A stretch of 9,947 nucleotides of DNA from an uncultured Clostridia bacterium (GCA_937920235.1 CALGUK010000003.1:1-9947), one strand, 5' to 3'. Counted from the stretch's first letter, positions 1-6,703 are shown. Notes: generated from the letters alone by a model not told the origin. Made by a program: numbers and translations.

Positions 1-6
1 TTTCAT
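1..6 (-). CDS. start codon of a downstream gene, cut by the window edge
   Basis: An ATG (read on the minus strand at 6-4) followed by one AAA codon begins 11 bases after the stop codon of the sensor kinase. It is preceded by AAGGGTGGA (19-11), a good ribosome site with about 5 bases of spacing that overlaps the kinase stop codon. This suggests a third gene in the same operon. Only two codons are visible, so the product cannot be named. Confidence 0.45.
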
Positions 7-17
7 AAAATCCACCC

Positions 18-1079
18 TTACTGTTCTTTCGGCAATTCCACCGTAAATATCGTCATATTGTTTTCGCTTTGTACAGATACATTACCCTTGTGAAGCCTTA
101 CTACCTCCTTAACAAGAGCAAGTCCTATTCCGTTGCCCTCCGAGGAGTGCGACTCATCTGCCTGATAGAATTTGTTGAAAATGTGTTTTTGCTGTTCCGG
201 AGGAATTTCACTTCCGGTATTCTTAACGGAAATGCAGAGAGTATTTGCGCTTTCAATAATTCCGACACCAACCGTTGCAAAATTATCAGAAAACTTGATT
301 GCATTGTCTATAAGATTTATCCATATGTGCTTTAGCAGCTCTTCGTTTGCAGCGATTGTGTATTCGTCGAAATCAAGATTAAATTCAATATTCTTTTTTG
401 ACCATTTACCCTCAAGCATAAGAATACTGCTTCTAATTTGCTCGGAAAGGTTGAATTTTGTTATGTCCGTGAGAATATTCTGATTTTCTATTTTTGTCAT
501 ATTCAACACATTGGTTGCCATTGAAGAGAGACGTAAAGACTCTTCTTCAATTATGTCTATATATTCTCTCTGTTGTTCCTTGGTAAGATTATCTTTTTTC
601 AGAAGTTTTGCAAAGCCTGCAATAGATACAATGGGAGTTTTGAATTCATGTGAAAAATTATTGATGAAGTCGCTTCTCAGCATTTCTGTGTTTTCGAGCT
701 CTTCCGCCATTTTGTTAAAGCTTTCGGAAATCTCGATAAAAGTAGGATGCAGACCTATGGGCTTGCCGAATTCAAGTCTCGCCTTAAAATCACCCGATGC
801 CAATCTGTTCATAAGATTTACTGCACGGTTTACGGGCTTCATTGAAATTTTGCTTGTTAGTATTGTCAGAATAAATCCGACAACAATACTGATACCTCCC
901 ATAAACAACAGAAGACTCAAAGGTTCGATCTGTTCCTCCACAGATGATATCAAACCGAATTTTACAAATAAATATACAGCGATAATTGCAACTATTGCCG
1001 CGATAAGAATTATGCAGAAAACAAATACCGACAGCAACATCGTCAGGGCAAATCTTGACTTTCGTTCTTTCTTTTTCAT
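18..1079 (-). CDS. membrane sensor histidine kinase of a two-component system
   Basis: 353 residues. Membrane helices lie at about 11-39 and 53-75 with only about 13 residues between them outside the cell, so there is no room for a folded sensor domain. A HAMP-like linker follows (about 76-130). The HisKA dimerisation helix has the H-box FSHEFKTP with phospho-acceptor His144. The ATPase domain shows the N-box around N255-N259 (NLIDNA), a divergent G1 box (NTGSEIP, 287-293, Asn in place of the usual Asp) and a clear G2 box GNGIGL (315-320). The kinase would autophosphorylate on His144 and pass phosphate to the response regulator encoded just upstream, whose gene overlaps its start by 4 bases, implying translational coupling. 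The kinase looks intact; its signal cannot be told. The small external loop resembles kinases that sense the membrane or a partner protein, but that is inference. Confidence 0.93.
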   Translation of the reverse strand: MKKKERKSRFALTMLLSVFVFCIILIAAIVAIIAVYLFVKFGLISSVEEQIEPLSLLLFMGGISIVVGFILTILTSKISMKPVNRAVNLMNRLASGDFKARLEFGKPIGLHPTFIEISESFNKMAEELENTEMLRSDFINNFSHEFKTPIVSIAGFAKLLKKDNLTKEQQREYIDIIEEESLRLSSMATNVLNMTKIENQNILTDITKFNLSEQIRSSILMLEGKWSKKNIEFNLDFDEYTIAANEELLKHIWINLIDNAIKFSDNFATVGVGIIESANTLCISVKNTGSEIPPEQQKHIFNKFYQADESHSSEGNGIGLALVKEVVRLHKGNVSVQSENNMTIFTVELPKEQ

Positions 1080-1750
1080 ATCTTTTTCACCGCTCTGTAT
1101 CCGAGTCCTCTGACAGACTCAATTTCAAATTCCGTCCAGCCTTCAAATCGTTTGCGGAGTCTGCCTATGTGAACCGTGACTGTTTCCCAACCGGTTTCGC
1201 TATCACTGCCCCAAATTTCATCCATAAGCTGAATTCGGGTGAAAATCTGACCGGGATAGGACAAGAGTTTGTATAAAAGCAAAAATTCCTTTTGAGGAAG
1301 CAATTGCGATTTGCCGTTTTTTGAAACCGTGAATGAATTGTAGTCGAGTATAACATCACCGATTTTGAGCTTTTGCTCATTTATAATTTTCGCGCGTCGA
1401 AGCAATGCCTTGATCCTTAACAGCATTTCTTCTTCGTCAATCGGCTTGGTGATATAGTCATCCGTTCCTACCATAAATCCTTTTCGTTTGTCAGCGGGTA
1501 ATTGCTTGGCAGATACCATCAAAATAGGCAGATTATTATCGTTTTCACGCAAAACCCGGGTGAACTCATATCCGTCCATTTTAGGCATCATAATATCGAG
1601 CACAACCAGGTCAATATGGTTGCAATCCATTACCTCCAGAGCTTCTTCGCCGTTTGATGCGGTAAAGACGGTATAATTTTCAGCCTTGAGTATGGCTTCA
1701 AGCAACATTCGGGTGTGCTTATCATCATCAACCACAAGAATATGGAACAT
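1076..1750 (-). CDS. OmpR/PhoB-family response regulator
   Basis: 224 residues, the normal length for the family. The receiver domain (1-120) has the acidic pocket at D8-D10, phospho-acceptor Asp52 within LDIMMPKMDG, the switch Ser80 and the conserved Lys102 in TKP. A winged-helix DNA-binding domain fills about 125-224, with the recognition helix near VTVHIGRLRKRF and the wing RGLGYR. It is a DNA-binding regulator activated by the kinase encoded immediately downstream. The ATG at 1750 is supported by AAAGGAG (1764-1758), 7 bases upstream. A near-consensus promoter lies about 90 bases upstream. Targets cannot be read from this window, although two TTGACAG copies and a dyad in its own leader would allow autoregulation (inferred). 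Confidence 0.95.
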   Translation of the reverse strand: MFHILVVDDDKHTRMLLEAILKAENYTVFTASNGEEALEVMDCNHIDLVVLDIMMPKMDGYEFTRVLRENDNNLPILMVSAKQLPADKRKGFMVGTDDYITKPIDEEEMLLRIKALLRRAKIINEQKLKIGDVILDYNSFTVSKNGKSQLLPQKEFLLLYKLLSYPGQIFTRIQLMDEIWGSDSETGWETVTVHIGRLRKRFEGWTEFEIESVRGLGYRAVKKI

Positions 1751-1802
1751 ATCTGTTCTCCTTTAACATCCTGTTATTCTGTCAAAATAATAAATCAGAT
1801 AA

Positions 1803-1839
1803 ATAAACTGAATATAAACAAATCTAATTTTCAGTTTAT
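1803..1839. promoter_or_regulatory. 10-bp inverted repeat at the transcription start of the two-component operon
   Basis: ATAAACTGAA (1803-1812) and TTCAGTTTAT (1830-1839) form a perfect 10-bp dyad with a 17-base spacer. It abuts the -10 element and covers the predicted start site, the usual place for a repressor operator. As RNA it could only make an AT-rich hairpin, so a DNA-level site is preferred. The bound protein is unknown. Confidence 0.4.
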
Positions 1840-1868
1840 ATTTTATCCCGGTATTCTGTTACTGTCAA
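1840..1868 (-). promoter_or_regulatory. sigma-A promoter of the response regulator/kinase operon
   Basis: On the minus strand a perfect -35 TTGACA (1868-1863) is followed, after 17 bases, by -10 TAAAAT (1845-1840). Transcription would start near 1833, giving a leader of about 80 bases before the response regulator start codon. Confidence 0.75.
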
Positions 1869-2126
1869 GAAGCGGAAAAGAGTATCGGATTAAGATGGAT
1901 TTTCAGATAATATCATTGTGTCATAATCACATTCTGTTCATTTTATTTTTGTTTTAAAGGAGTGAAGCACGGTAGTACATAAGTATTGTGACAAAAGAAA
2001 CATTCGGTGCTGATGAGGCGGAAAATATGTTGCAAGTAATAATACTTCAAATCTGAAATAAATATTGCACTTATCATTTTGGTATGAGTGTTGATAACAA
2101 ATTCATTTTTATCAGTTGGCTGAAGA
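1869..2126. other. gene-poor spacer, no supported gene
   Basis: This stretch lies between the two-component promoter and the hairpin near 2127. An AAAGGAG at about 1956 is followed by no credible reading frame. The only coding-like patch is a 22-codon GTG frame at 1988-2056 (reading MTKETFGADEAENML...), without a ribosome site and without a family I recognise. It may be a gene scrap. Nothing else stands out. Confidence 0.5.
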
Positions 2127-2159
2127 AAAGGGATTGCAAACAGAGCTTGCAGTCCCTTT
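2127..2159 (-). terminator. hairpin, probable terminator of the TetR gene
   Basis: AAAGGGATTGCAA (2127-2139) pairs with TTGCAGTCCCTTT (2147-2159) around a 7-base loop. Read on the minus strand the stem ends in CCCTTTTCTTC, a modest T-rich tail, about 107 bases after the TetR stop codon. The single non-Watson-Crick pair is U-G on the plus-strand RNA and A-C on the minus, which slightly argues for a plus-strand role. The 2160-2265 stretch between it and the TetR stop is plain AT-rich sequence with no gene seen. Confidence 0.45.
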
Positions 2160-2265
2160 AAAAATTGAATATTAAATTATATGGTTCAATACTTTTATCA
2201 ACTATTAATTTTAAATTAAACATCTCTTTGAAAGGGAACCGGTGATTTTATATACATTTTTTTAT

Positions 2266-2811
2266 TTAACCTTTTATACCGGATGAACCTGTTTTTGAAA
2301 CCGTATAAATAAATTCAGCAACTTCCTCAGGGCTTTCATGCATACCGTTTTTTACCCAACATTCAAGTGCGGCGGCACTGCCCATAATTGTATAAGCCGA
2401 AACCATTTGTTTATAGTTGCCTGACAGCTTACTGTTTTCGGAACTCATCTTATTCATATTGAATTTATCGGTCATAACAAAAACACGCTTCATGATCTTT
2501 GAACTGAAATGCTTTGAAAAAATAATATCTGAAATCATTTTATTAGATTTAAGCATTTTGCAGATGACTGTTATGGCTTCAACCGTAGTATCGCTTTCGT
2601 TAAGAGATTCATCAACGGAATTTATCAGCCTGTTTTCAATTTCATTGTATAGTTCAATTACGCTTGAATAATGAGTATAAAATGTGTTTCTGTTTACCGT
2701 TGCTTTTCTGCAAAGCTCTGTGGGAGTAATCTTTTCAACAGGCTTGTTCTTCATTAAGTCAAGCAGTGCATCCTCAAGCATTTTCTTTGTTCTTGTTATT
2801 CGTATATCCAT
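2266..2811 (-). CDS. TetR/AcrR-family transcriptional regulator
   Basis: 181 residues. The N-terminal helix-turn-helix domain spans about 5-50 (KITPTELCRKATVNRNTFYTHY, in which the TV-R-TFY-HY pattern is the TetR recognition region). The C-terminal ligand/dimer domain ends with AAALECWVKNGMHESPEEVAEF, a pattern typical of the small Firmicutes TetR proteins related to DhaS-type regulators. It is divergent from the transporter-sulfatase pair, and the region between contains a 10-bp inverted repeat that is its likely operator. By context it would sense the imported compound or its product and control the pair. The ribosome site is weak: AAAGGG lies about 12 bases before the ATG at 2811, so translation is probably low. 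Role as repressor or activator is inferred, not shown. Confidence 0.88.
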   Translation of the reverse strand: MDIRITRTKKMLEDALLDLMKNKPVEKITPTELCRKATVNRNTFYTHYSSVIELYNEIENRLINSVDESLNESDTTVEAITVICKMLKSNKMISDIIFSKHFSSKIMKRVFVMTDKFNMNKMSSENSKLSGNYKQMVSAYTIMGSAAALECWVKNGMHESPEEVAEFIYTVSKTGSSGIKG

Positions 2812-2834
2812 TTACCGAACACATCCCTTTGTAT

Positions 2835-2867
2835 CTGTTCGTTAGCAATCAGTTCTTTAACGAACAG
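2835..2867. promoter_or_regulatory. candidate TetR operator (10-bp inverted repeat)
   Basis: CTGTTCGTTA (2835-2844) and TAACGAACAG (2858-2867) are perfect inverted arms separated by 13 bases, with 23 bp between arm centres, about two helical turns. A third half-site-like copy, TTACCGAAC (2812-2820), matches TTAACGAAC at 8 of 9 bases and overlaps the TetR ribosome site region. The dyad ends 4 bases before the transporter -35 and lies in the TetR 5' leader, fitting autoregulation plus control of the divergent operon. Confidence 0.6.
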
Positions 2868-2871
2868 TCTG

Positions 2872-2900
2872 TTGATTATTTTGGTTTATATTAGTATAAT
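2872..2900 (+). promoter_or_regulatory. sigma-A promoter of the transporter-sulfatase operon
   Basis: TTGATT (2872-2877), a 17-base spacer and a perfect TATAAT (2895-2900). The start would be near 2907, leaving a short leader before the ribosome site at 2923-2927. Confidence 0.7.
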
Positions 2901-2921
2901 TTAATTATAAATAAATGTCAA
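2893..2921 (-). promoter_or_regulatory. sigma-A promoter of the TetR gene, interleaved with the opposing promoter
   Basis: On the minus strand a perfect TTGACA (2921-2916), a 17-base spacer and TATACT (2898-2893). The -10 overlaps the -10 of the opposing transporter promoter by four bases, and the -35 lies two bases from the transporter ribosome site. The two promoters cannot be occupied at the same time. Confidence 0.65.
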
Positions 2922-2934
2922 CGGAGGAATGAAG

Positions 2935-4662
2935 ATGAAAATATTATCCTCAAAGCTGTTTGATTCCCGTATCCGGAGCTATAATACGACCGGTAAGGAA
3001 AAGTTTCTCGGTTATCTTATCGGTCCCGCCGGAGCACTTCTTGTTAATGCGCTTCTTGCTCAAGGCTTTCTGAATGTTTTTTATACTGACGAACTCGGTA
3101 TGAGCGGTGTATGGGGCGGATTGTTTCTTGTAATATTTCCCGTTCTGTCAAAAATTCTTGATGCAATAACCAATCTTATTATGGGTGCGATTATCGACAA
3201 AACGAAAACTGTTCAAGGTAAAGCAAGACCGTGGCTACTGCTTTCAATTCCTCTTGTAGTTTTGTGCGGAGTGCTTTTGTATTTTGTTCCCACTCACGCG
3301 TCAACAACTGTAAAAGCAATCTACATAATTTTCACATACAATTTGTACTACTGCTTTGCGTTCACAATGTATAACATCACTCACATGATGATGGTACCAT
3401 TGTCAACACGAAACGATATGCAGAGAAGTCAGCTGGCGGTGTTCAATAATGTGGCTAATATCACCATTACAGGCATTCTTGTTGCACTTCTTTTCCCGAT
3501 GCTCGTTCTCCCGAAAATCAAGGGTGATATTGATGCGTGGGTAACATTTATGACGGTTGCCGCAATAATTATGTTACCTGTTATGCTTCTTGAATATTAC
3601 TTCACAAAAGAAAGAGTTACTCTTGAAAATCCGGAAAAGGCAGAGGAAGATAACCACACTTTCAAAGAAAAAATCAAGGCATGTATGAGTAACAAAAATT
3701 GGTGGATACTTGTTGCCTTCTGGCTTTTCTATTGGGTAGGTCAGCTCACACGCTCGAACGCAATGACCTACTATGCAAACTGGGTGCTTGGCAGTACATA
3801 CGCCGACGGCATAACACAGACTCTTCTCAATGTTATCGGCGGTCTGCCAATGGGTATAGGTATTTTCCTTGTATGGCCTCTGTCAAAGAAATTCGGCAAG
3901 AAAACCGTAACGGCAACAGGCTTTATTCTCTGCGTAATCGGTGATATTATCACCTTTGTTGCGCCTGATAATCTTGTGATTGTACTTATAGGTCAGTTTA
4001 TAATGAATATGGGTATTGTGCCTGCGGCTTATGTTTTCCCTGCACTTATGGCAGGCGTGTTTGACGAAATTGAATATAAGCACGGATTCCGTTGCGACGG
4101 TGTTGCAACAAGTGTTATAAATTCTATGAACACTATTGCAGTGGGACTCAGCATCGGTATTTTCAATCTTCTTATCAGAGGCTATATCCAGCCTGAATTT
4201 GATCCAGCAGGCAACTGTATCACAACACAGCCGGACAGTGTTATATCCGCTATCGTGTGGGCGTTTGTTGGTATAAATATTTTTATTCATCTCGGACTGG
4301 CAATACTGCTTCGTTTCCTTGATGTTGAACTGAAATTACCGTTTATTCAGAAGGCAATCCGTCAGAGACAGATTGATAAATGTAAAGAAAACGGTGAAGA
4401 GTGGATTGAGCCATCTGAAAAGGCAAAACTTATTCAGGAAGAGCTTGATGAAAAAGCAATAGAGTCTTTTAAAGCGGAGCTTAAAGAAAAATGCAGTAAA
4501 AATGCGAAGCTCAATTATGATGCAGAGCTTGAAAAATATATGAAGAAGTTTAACGAGCAAAAAGAGAAGGCTCGTATCAAAGCGGAAAAGCAACAGCGTG
4601 ATGAAGAGGAATATGCCCGTAAAATGGAAGAACTTGCAAAGAAAAAGGGAGTGACAGTATGA
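2935..4662 (+). CDS. GPH-family (MelB-like) sugar:cation symporter with a long charged C-terminal tail
   Basis: An ATG at 2929 is in frame, but GGAGG (2923-2927) sits only 1 base before it and 7 bases before the ATG at 2935, so 2935 is the likely start (575 residues; numbering here counts from 2929). About 12 membrane helices lie up to residue 465. The signature DAITNLIMGAIIDKT...GKARPW (78-102) is the loop 2-3 motif of the glycoside-pentoside-hexuronide family of the major facilitator superfamily, and FDEIEY...R (378-388) is also family-like. In MelB this motif has two cation-binding Asp residues (D55, D59); here the first is kept (D78) and the second is Asn82. Family members are usually 450-500 residues; this one adds about 105 mostly charged residues (472-577) predicted to be helical or coiled coil in the cytoplasm. 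It overlaps the sulfatase start by 4 bases. The substrate is unknown; a sulfated sugar is inferred from the neighbour. Confidence 0.9.
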   Translation: MKILSSKLFDSRIRSYNTTGKEKFLGYLIGPAGALLVNALLAQGFLNVFYTDELGMSGVWGGLFLVIFPVLSKILDAITNLIMGAIIDKTKTVQGKARPWLLLSIPLVVLCGVLLYFVPTHASTTVKAIYIIFTYNLYYCFAFTMYNITHMMMVPLSTRNDMQRSQLAVFNNVANITITGILVALLFPMLVLPKIKGDIDAWVTFMTVAAIIMLPVMLLEYYFTKERVTLENPEKAEEDNHTFKEKIKACMSNKNWWILVAFWLFYWVGQLTRSNAMTYYANWVLGSTYADGITQTLLNVIGGLPMGIGIFLVWPLSKKFGKKTVTATGFILCVIGDIITFVAPDNLVIVLIGQFIMNMGIVPAAYVFPALMAGVFDEIEYKHGFRCDGVATSVINSMNTIAVGLSIGIFNLLIRGYIQPEFDPAGNCITTQPDSVISAIVWAFVGINIFIHLGLAILLRFLDVELKLPFIQKAIRQRQIDKCKENGEEWIEPSEKAKLIQEELDEKAIESFKAELKEKCSKNAKLNYDAELEKYMKKFNEQKEKARIKAEKQQRDEEEYARKMEELAKKKGVTV

Positions 4663-6275
4663 GTCGTAAGCCTGATATAATTGTTATCAACCCCGACCAG
4701 ATGCGGTCGGATTCCTTGCATCATCTCGGAAATCTTGCTTCTCATACACCGAACCTCGATGCTTTGGCAGATGAGGGTGTCAGCTTCAGCAATGCTTTTT
4801 GTCAGAATCCCGTATGTGTTCCCTCAAGATGCTCATTTATGACAGGAAAATATCCTCACACTAACGGACACAGAACAATGAGCTATCTGCTTCGTCAGGA
4901 TGAGGATAACCTTTACCGTATTCTTAAAAATAACGGCTACTTTGTATGGACAAGCGGCAGAGGTGACTGCCTTGCAGGTCAGCAGACAAAATGGCTGAAA
5001 GAATGCACAGATGAAATATATAACATCTGCGGTAAAAATGCAAAAGACGAAGGCAGAGGTGAAAAGGGCGATAAAAGATATCTGAGCTTTTACAGAGGCG
5101 AAATCACCAATATTCAGGATGACGGCATTTGCCACGACAACGACTATGTTTGGACAAAGGGCTGCGAGGATTTAATCAGAAAAGCAAAGTCAGACAAACC
5201 GATTTTTGCCTTTCTCGGTCTTAATAATCCCCATCCGCCCTATCACGCAGAGAAAAAATATTTAGACCTTATTGACGAAAGTCTTATTACACCGCCAAAA
5301 GCACCCTCAAAGCCTGAAGACAAAAAGCCCTCAATGCAGTATGAGCTTTGCGAGGCTCTCGGCATCGGTGATTGGGATGATGTAAACAAGCTCAAACTCA
5401 GAAAAACTTATCTTGCTCAATGTGCAAGGGTTGACGATTTTACGGGAAGAATCATTAAGGCACTTAAAGATACGGGCAGATACGACAATGCCGCAATATT
5501 CTTTTTCGCAGATCACGGAGATTTTACGGCAGACTACGGAATTCCCGAAAAGGCACAGAATCTTTTTGACGATTGCCTCGTGAAAGTGCCTCTTATTGTA
5601 AAGCTTCCGAAATCAATGCAGAGCGACAGCGGAATCAATTCAAATCCCGTTGAGCTTGTCGACTTTTTTGCGACTGTTCTTGATATAACGGAAACCGAAG
5701 CCGGTCACACACATTTCGGACGCTCTCTTAAAAGTACAATTGCCGATAAAAATGTTGTTGTCCGTGATTTCGTATGCAGTGAGGGTGGTAGATTGAAAAA
5801 CGAATCACACTGTACGGAAGAGGTTGAAAACTATTTCGGTGTCGTTGCCGATGAATATGGACCGAGAATAAATATTCAGCAGAAAAACGGACCTCAGCAC
5901 ACAAAGGCGGTTATGATTCGTTCAAGGGATTATAAATACGTTATGCGCCTTTACGAAACGGACGAATTCTATGACTTGTCAAAGGGTGAAGAAAGAAACG
6001 AAATTGATAATCCCGAATATGCGGAAATTATCAATGAAATGCGCTCAGAGCTTCTTCGTTGGTTCCTTGAAACCTGCGACAGCGTACCTAAGGATAAGGA
6101 TGCACGCTTTCCCGATGACTTTTATCTTGGTACAGTAAATGCTATGGCAGGAGTGAAGGTTTCACCGCTTATAAAAGGCGTTATGAAACTGACGCGAAAT
6201 GATTTTTCAACCCTTATCAATAAAGCAATAAAGCTTCTGAAAATTGACACAAACGGATTTTATAATAAGAAATAA
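4659..6275 (+). CDS. cytoplasmic formylglycine-dependent sulfatase (Cys type)
   Basis: 538 residues, alkaline-phosphatase superfamily, sulfatase branch. Cys53 in CVPSR (53-57), followed by TGKYPH, is the CxPxR maturation motif: Cys53 must be oxidised to formylglycine. Metal and active-site residues visible are D13 with Gln14 (the 'DQ' variant at the N-terminus seen in choline-sulfatase and phosphonate-monoester-hydrolase-like members), R57, K64, H192 (NNPHPPYH) and D285-H286 (FFADHGDF). The protein starts at strand 1 of the fold with no signal peptide, so it should act in the cytoplasm on an imported substrate. The ATG overlaps the transporter stop (ATGA) and has AAGGGAG (4645-4651) at 7 bases. 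In an anaerobe maturation would need a radical-SAM anSME enzyme, which is not encoded here. Substrate class (sugar sulfate, aryl sulfate or choline sulfate) cannot be settled by eye; phosphonate ester hydrolysis is an alternative. Confidence 0.92.
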   Translation: MSRKPDIIVINPDQMRSDSLHHLGNLASHTPNLDALADEGVSFSNAFCQNPVCVPSRCSFMTGKYPHTNGHRTMSYLLRQDEDNLYRILKNNGYFVWTSGRGDCLAGQQTKWLKECTDEIYNICGKNAKDEGRGEKGDKRYLSFYRGEITNIQDDGICHDNDYVWTKGCEDLIRKAKSDKPIFAFLGLNNPHPPYHAEKKYLDLIDESLITPPKAPSKPEDKKPSMQYELCEALGIGDWDDVNKLKLRKTYLAQCARVDDFTGRIIKALKDTGRYDNAAIFFFADHGDFTADYGIPEKAQNLFDDCLVKVPLIVKLPKSMQSDSGINSNPVELVDFFATVLDITETEAGHTHFGRSLKSTIADKNVVVRDFVCSEGGRLKNESHCTEEVENYFGVVADEYGPRINIQQKNGPQHTKAVMIRSRDYKYVMRLYETDEFYDLSKGEERNEIDNPEYAEIINEMRSELLRWFLETCDSVPKDKDARFPDDFYLGTVNAMAGVKVSPLIKGVMKLTRNDFSTLINKAIKLLKIDTNGFYNKK

Positions 6276-6290
6276 TTTTTACTCACACAT

Positions 6291-6319
6291 TTGACAGAAC
6301 CGCCTTTATTTTGTACAAT
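6291..6319 (+). promoter_or_regulatory. near-perfect sigma-A promoter ahead of the TnpV-like fragment
   Basis: TTGACA (6291-6296), 17-base spacer, TACAAT (6314-6319). It lies just 15 bases after the sulfatase stop and drives the 44-codon fragment at 6350. It probably came with the mobile element. Confidence 0.7.
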
Positions 6320-6349
6320 GTAGTTGCAAAATTATAGGTGGCTGTCTTT

Positions 6350-6484
6350 ATGCCAAAAAACAATTCAATTACTTATTGCCAAATCGGAGATTATAACATT
6401 CCTAATCTCATATTACCATTTGAAGAAGCTAACATCGAAACACAAGGTGACGGTTCTGTGATTGACAATTCTTTTAGTGATTAA
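6350..6484 (+). pseudogene. N-terminal fragment of a TnpV-type transposon protein
   Basis: 44 codons from ATG to TAA, with AGGTGG (6336-6341) 8 bases upstream and a consensus promoter. The first part, ITYCQIGDYNIPNLILPFEE (residues 7-26), fits from memory the conserved start of TnpV proteins of clostridial transposons (pattern ITY-x-x-x-GDY-x-IP-x-L-x-LP-EE), which are normally about 120 residues. After about residue 29 the similarity stops and the frame ends in unrelated sequence (GDGSVIDNSFSD). I read it as a truncated remnant whose control signals survive; a genuine small protein is possible. It lies between the sulfatase and a tRNA operon, with no other transposon gene nearby. Confidence 0.55.
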
Positions 6485-6495
6485 CAGTTAAGTAG

Positions 6496-6517
6496 GGGCA
6501 GGTCTCTGTGCCTGCCC
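6496..6517. repeat. short palindromic repeat (REP-like)
   Basis: GGGCAGG (6496-6502) and CCTGCCC (6511-6517) form a GC-rich stem with an 8-base loop in otherwise AT-rich sequence, preceded by GTAGG. Such 'GTAGGGGC...GCCC' palindromes occur as dispersed elements in clostridial genomes (recalled, not searched). The TTTTATT starting 5 bases after the stem could let it end transcription from the sulfatase or the TnpV fragment. Confidence 0.4.
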
Positions 6518-6569
6518 TGAACTTTTATTCTTCCCGTACAACATCATCAAAAACATATATACAAAATAA

Positions 6570-6606
6570 AAAGAAAAAGAGCCGTAAAAAACGACTCTTT
6601 TTCTTT
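6570..6606 (-). terminator. intrinsic terminator of the tRNA operon (possibly bidirectional)
   Basis: A 16-base stem, arms 6570-6585 and 6591-6606, with a 5-base loop and a single non-Watson-Crick position. Read on the minus strand it directly follows the tRNA-Trp CCA end and runs into TCTTTTTCTTTTTATTTT. The plus-strand reading also ends in CTTTTTCTTT, so it may stop transcription from both sides. Confidence 0.8.
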
Positions 6607-6607
6607 C

Positions 6608-6683
6608 TGGCAGGGGCAGAAGGATTCGAACCCTCGGCACGCGGTTTTGGAGACCGCTGCTCTACCAACTGAGCTATACCCCT
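6608..6683 (-). tRNA. tRNA-Trp (anticodon CCA)
   Basis: A 76-base cloverleaf with encoded CCA. The acceptor stem is AGGGGTA paired with TGCCCCT and the discriminator is G. The D-arm is AGCTCAGTTGGTAGAGC, the anticodon stem GCGGT/ACCGC with loop CTCCAAA (anticodon at 6650-6648), and the T-arm contains GGTTCGAATCC. It is the second gene of a two-tRNA operon, 20 bases after the CAU tRNA and just before the terminator. Confidence 0.95.
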
Positions 6684-6703
6684 AAACTGAGCAACCGCAA
6701 CTT

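Noticed and set aside
69..1276. Several plus-strand open frames of 73-200 codons opposite the two-component genes
   Set aside because: They are antisense to well-supported kinase and response regulator frames, lack family motifs and sensible ribosome sites.
1988..2056. 22-codon frame (MTKETFGADEAENML...) as a gene or gene remnant
   Set aside because: Composition looks coding-like, but there is no ribosome site, it is very short and no family is recognised; mentioned only within the spacer entry.
2160..2265. Possible riboswitch or small RNA in the AT-rich gap after the TetR gene
   Set aside because: No conserved structure beyond the terminator-like hairpin and no clear promoter/terminator pair were visible.
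3699..5516. Open frames overlapping the transporter and sulfatase in other frames or on the minus strand
   Set aside because: Shadows of strongly supported coding sequence, with low-complexity or Cys-rich translations and no recognisable family.
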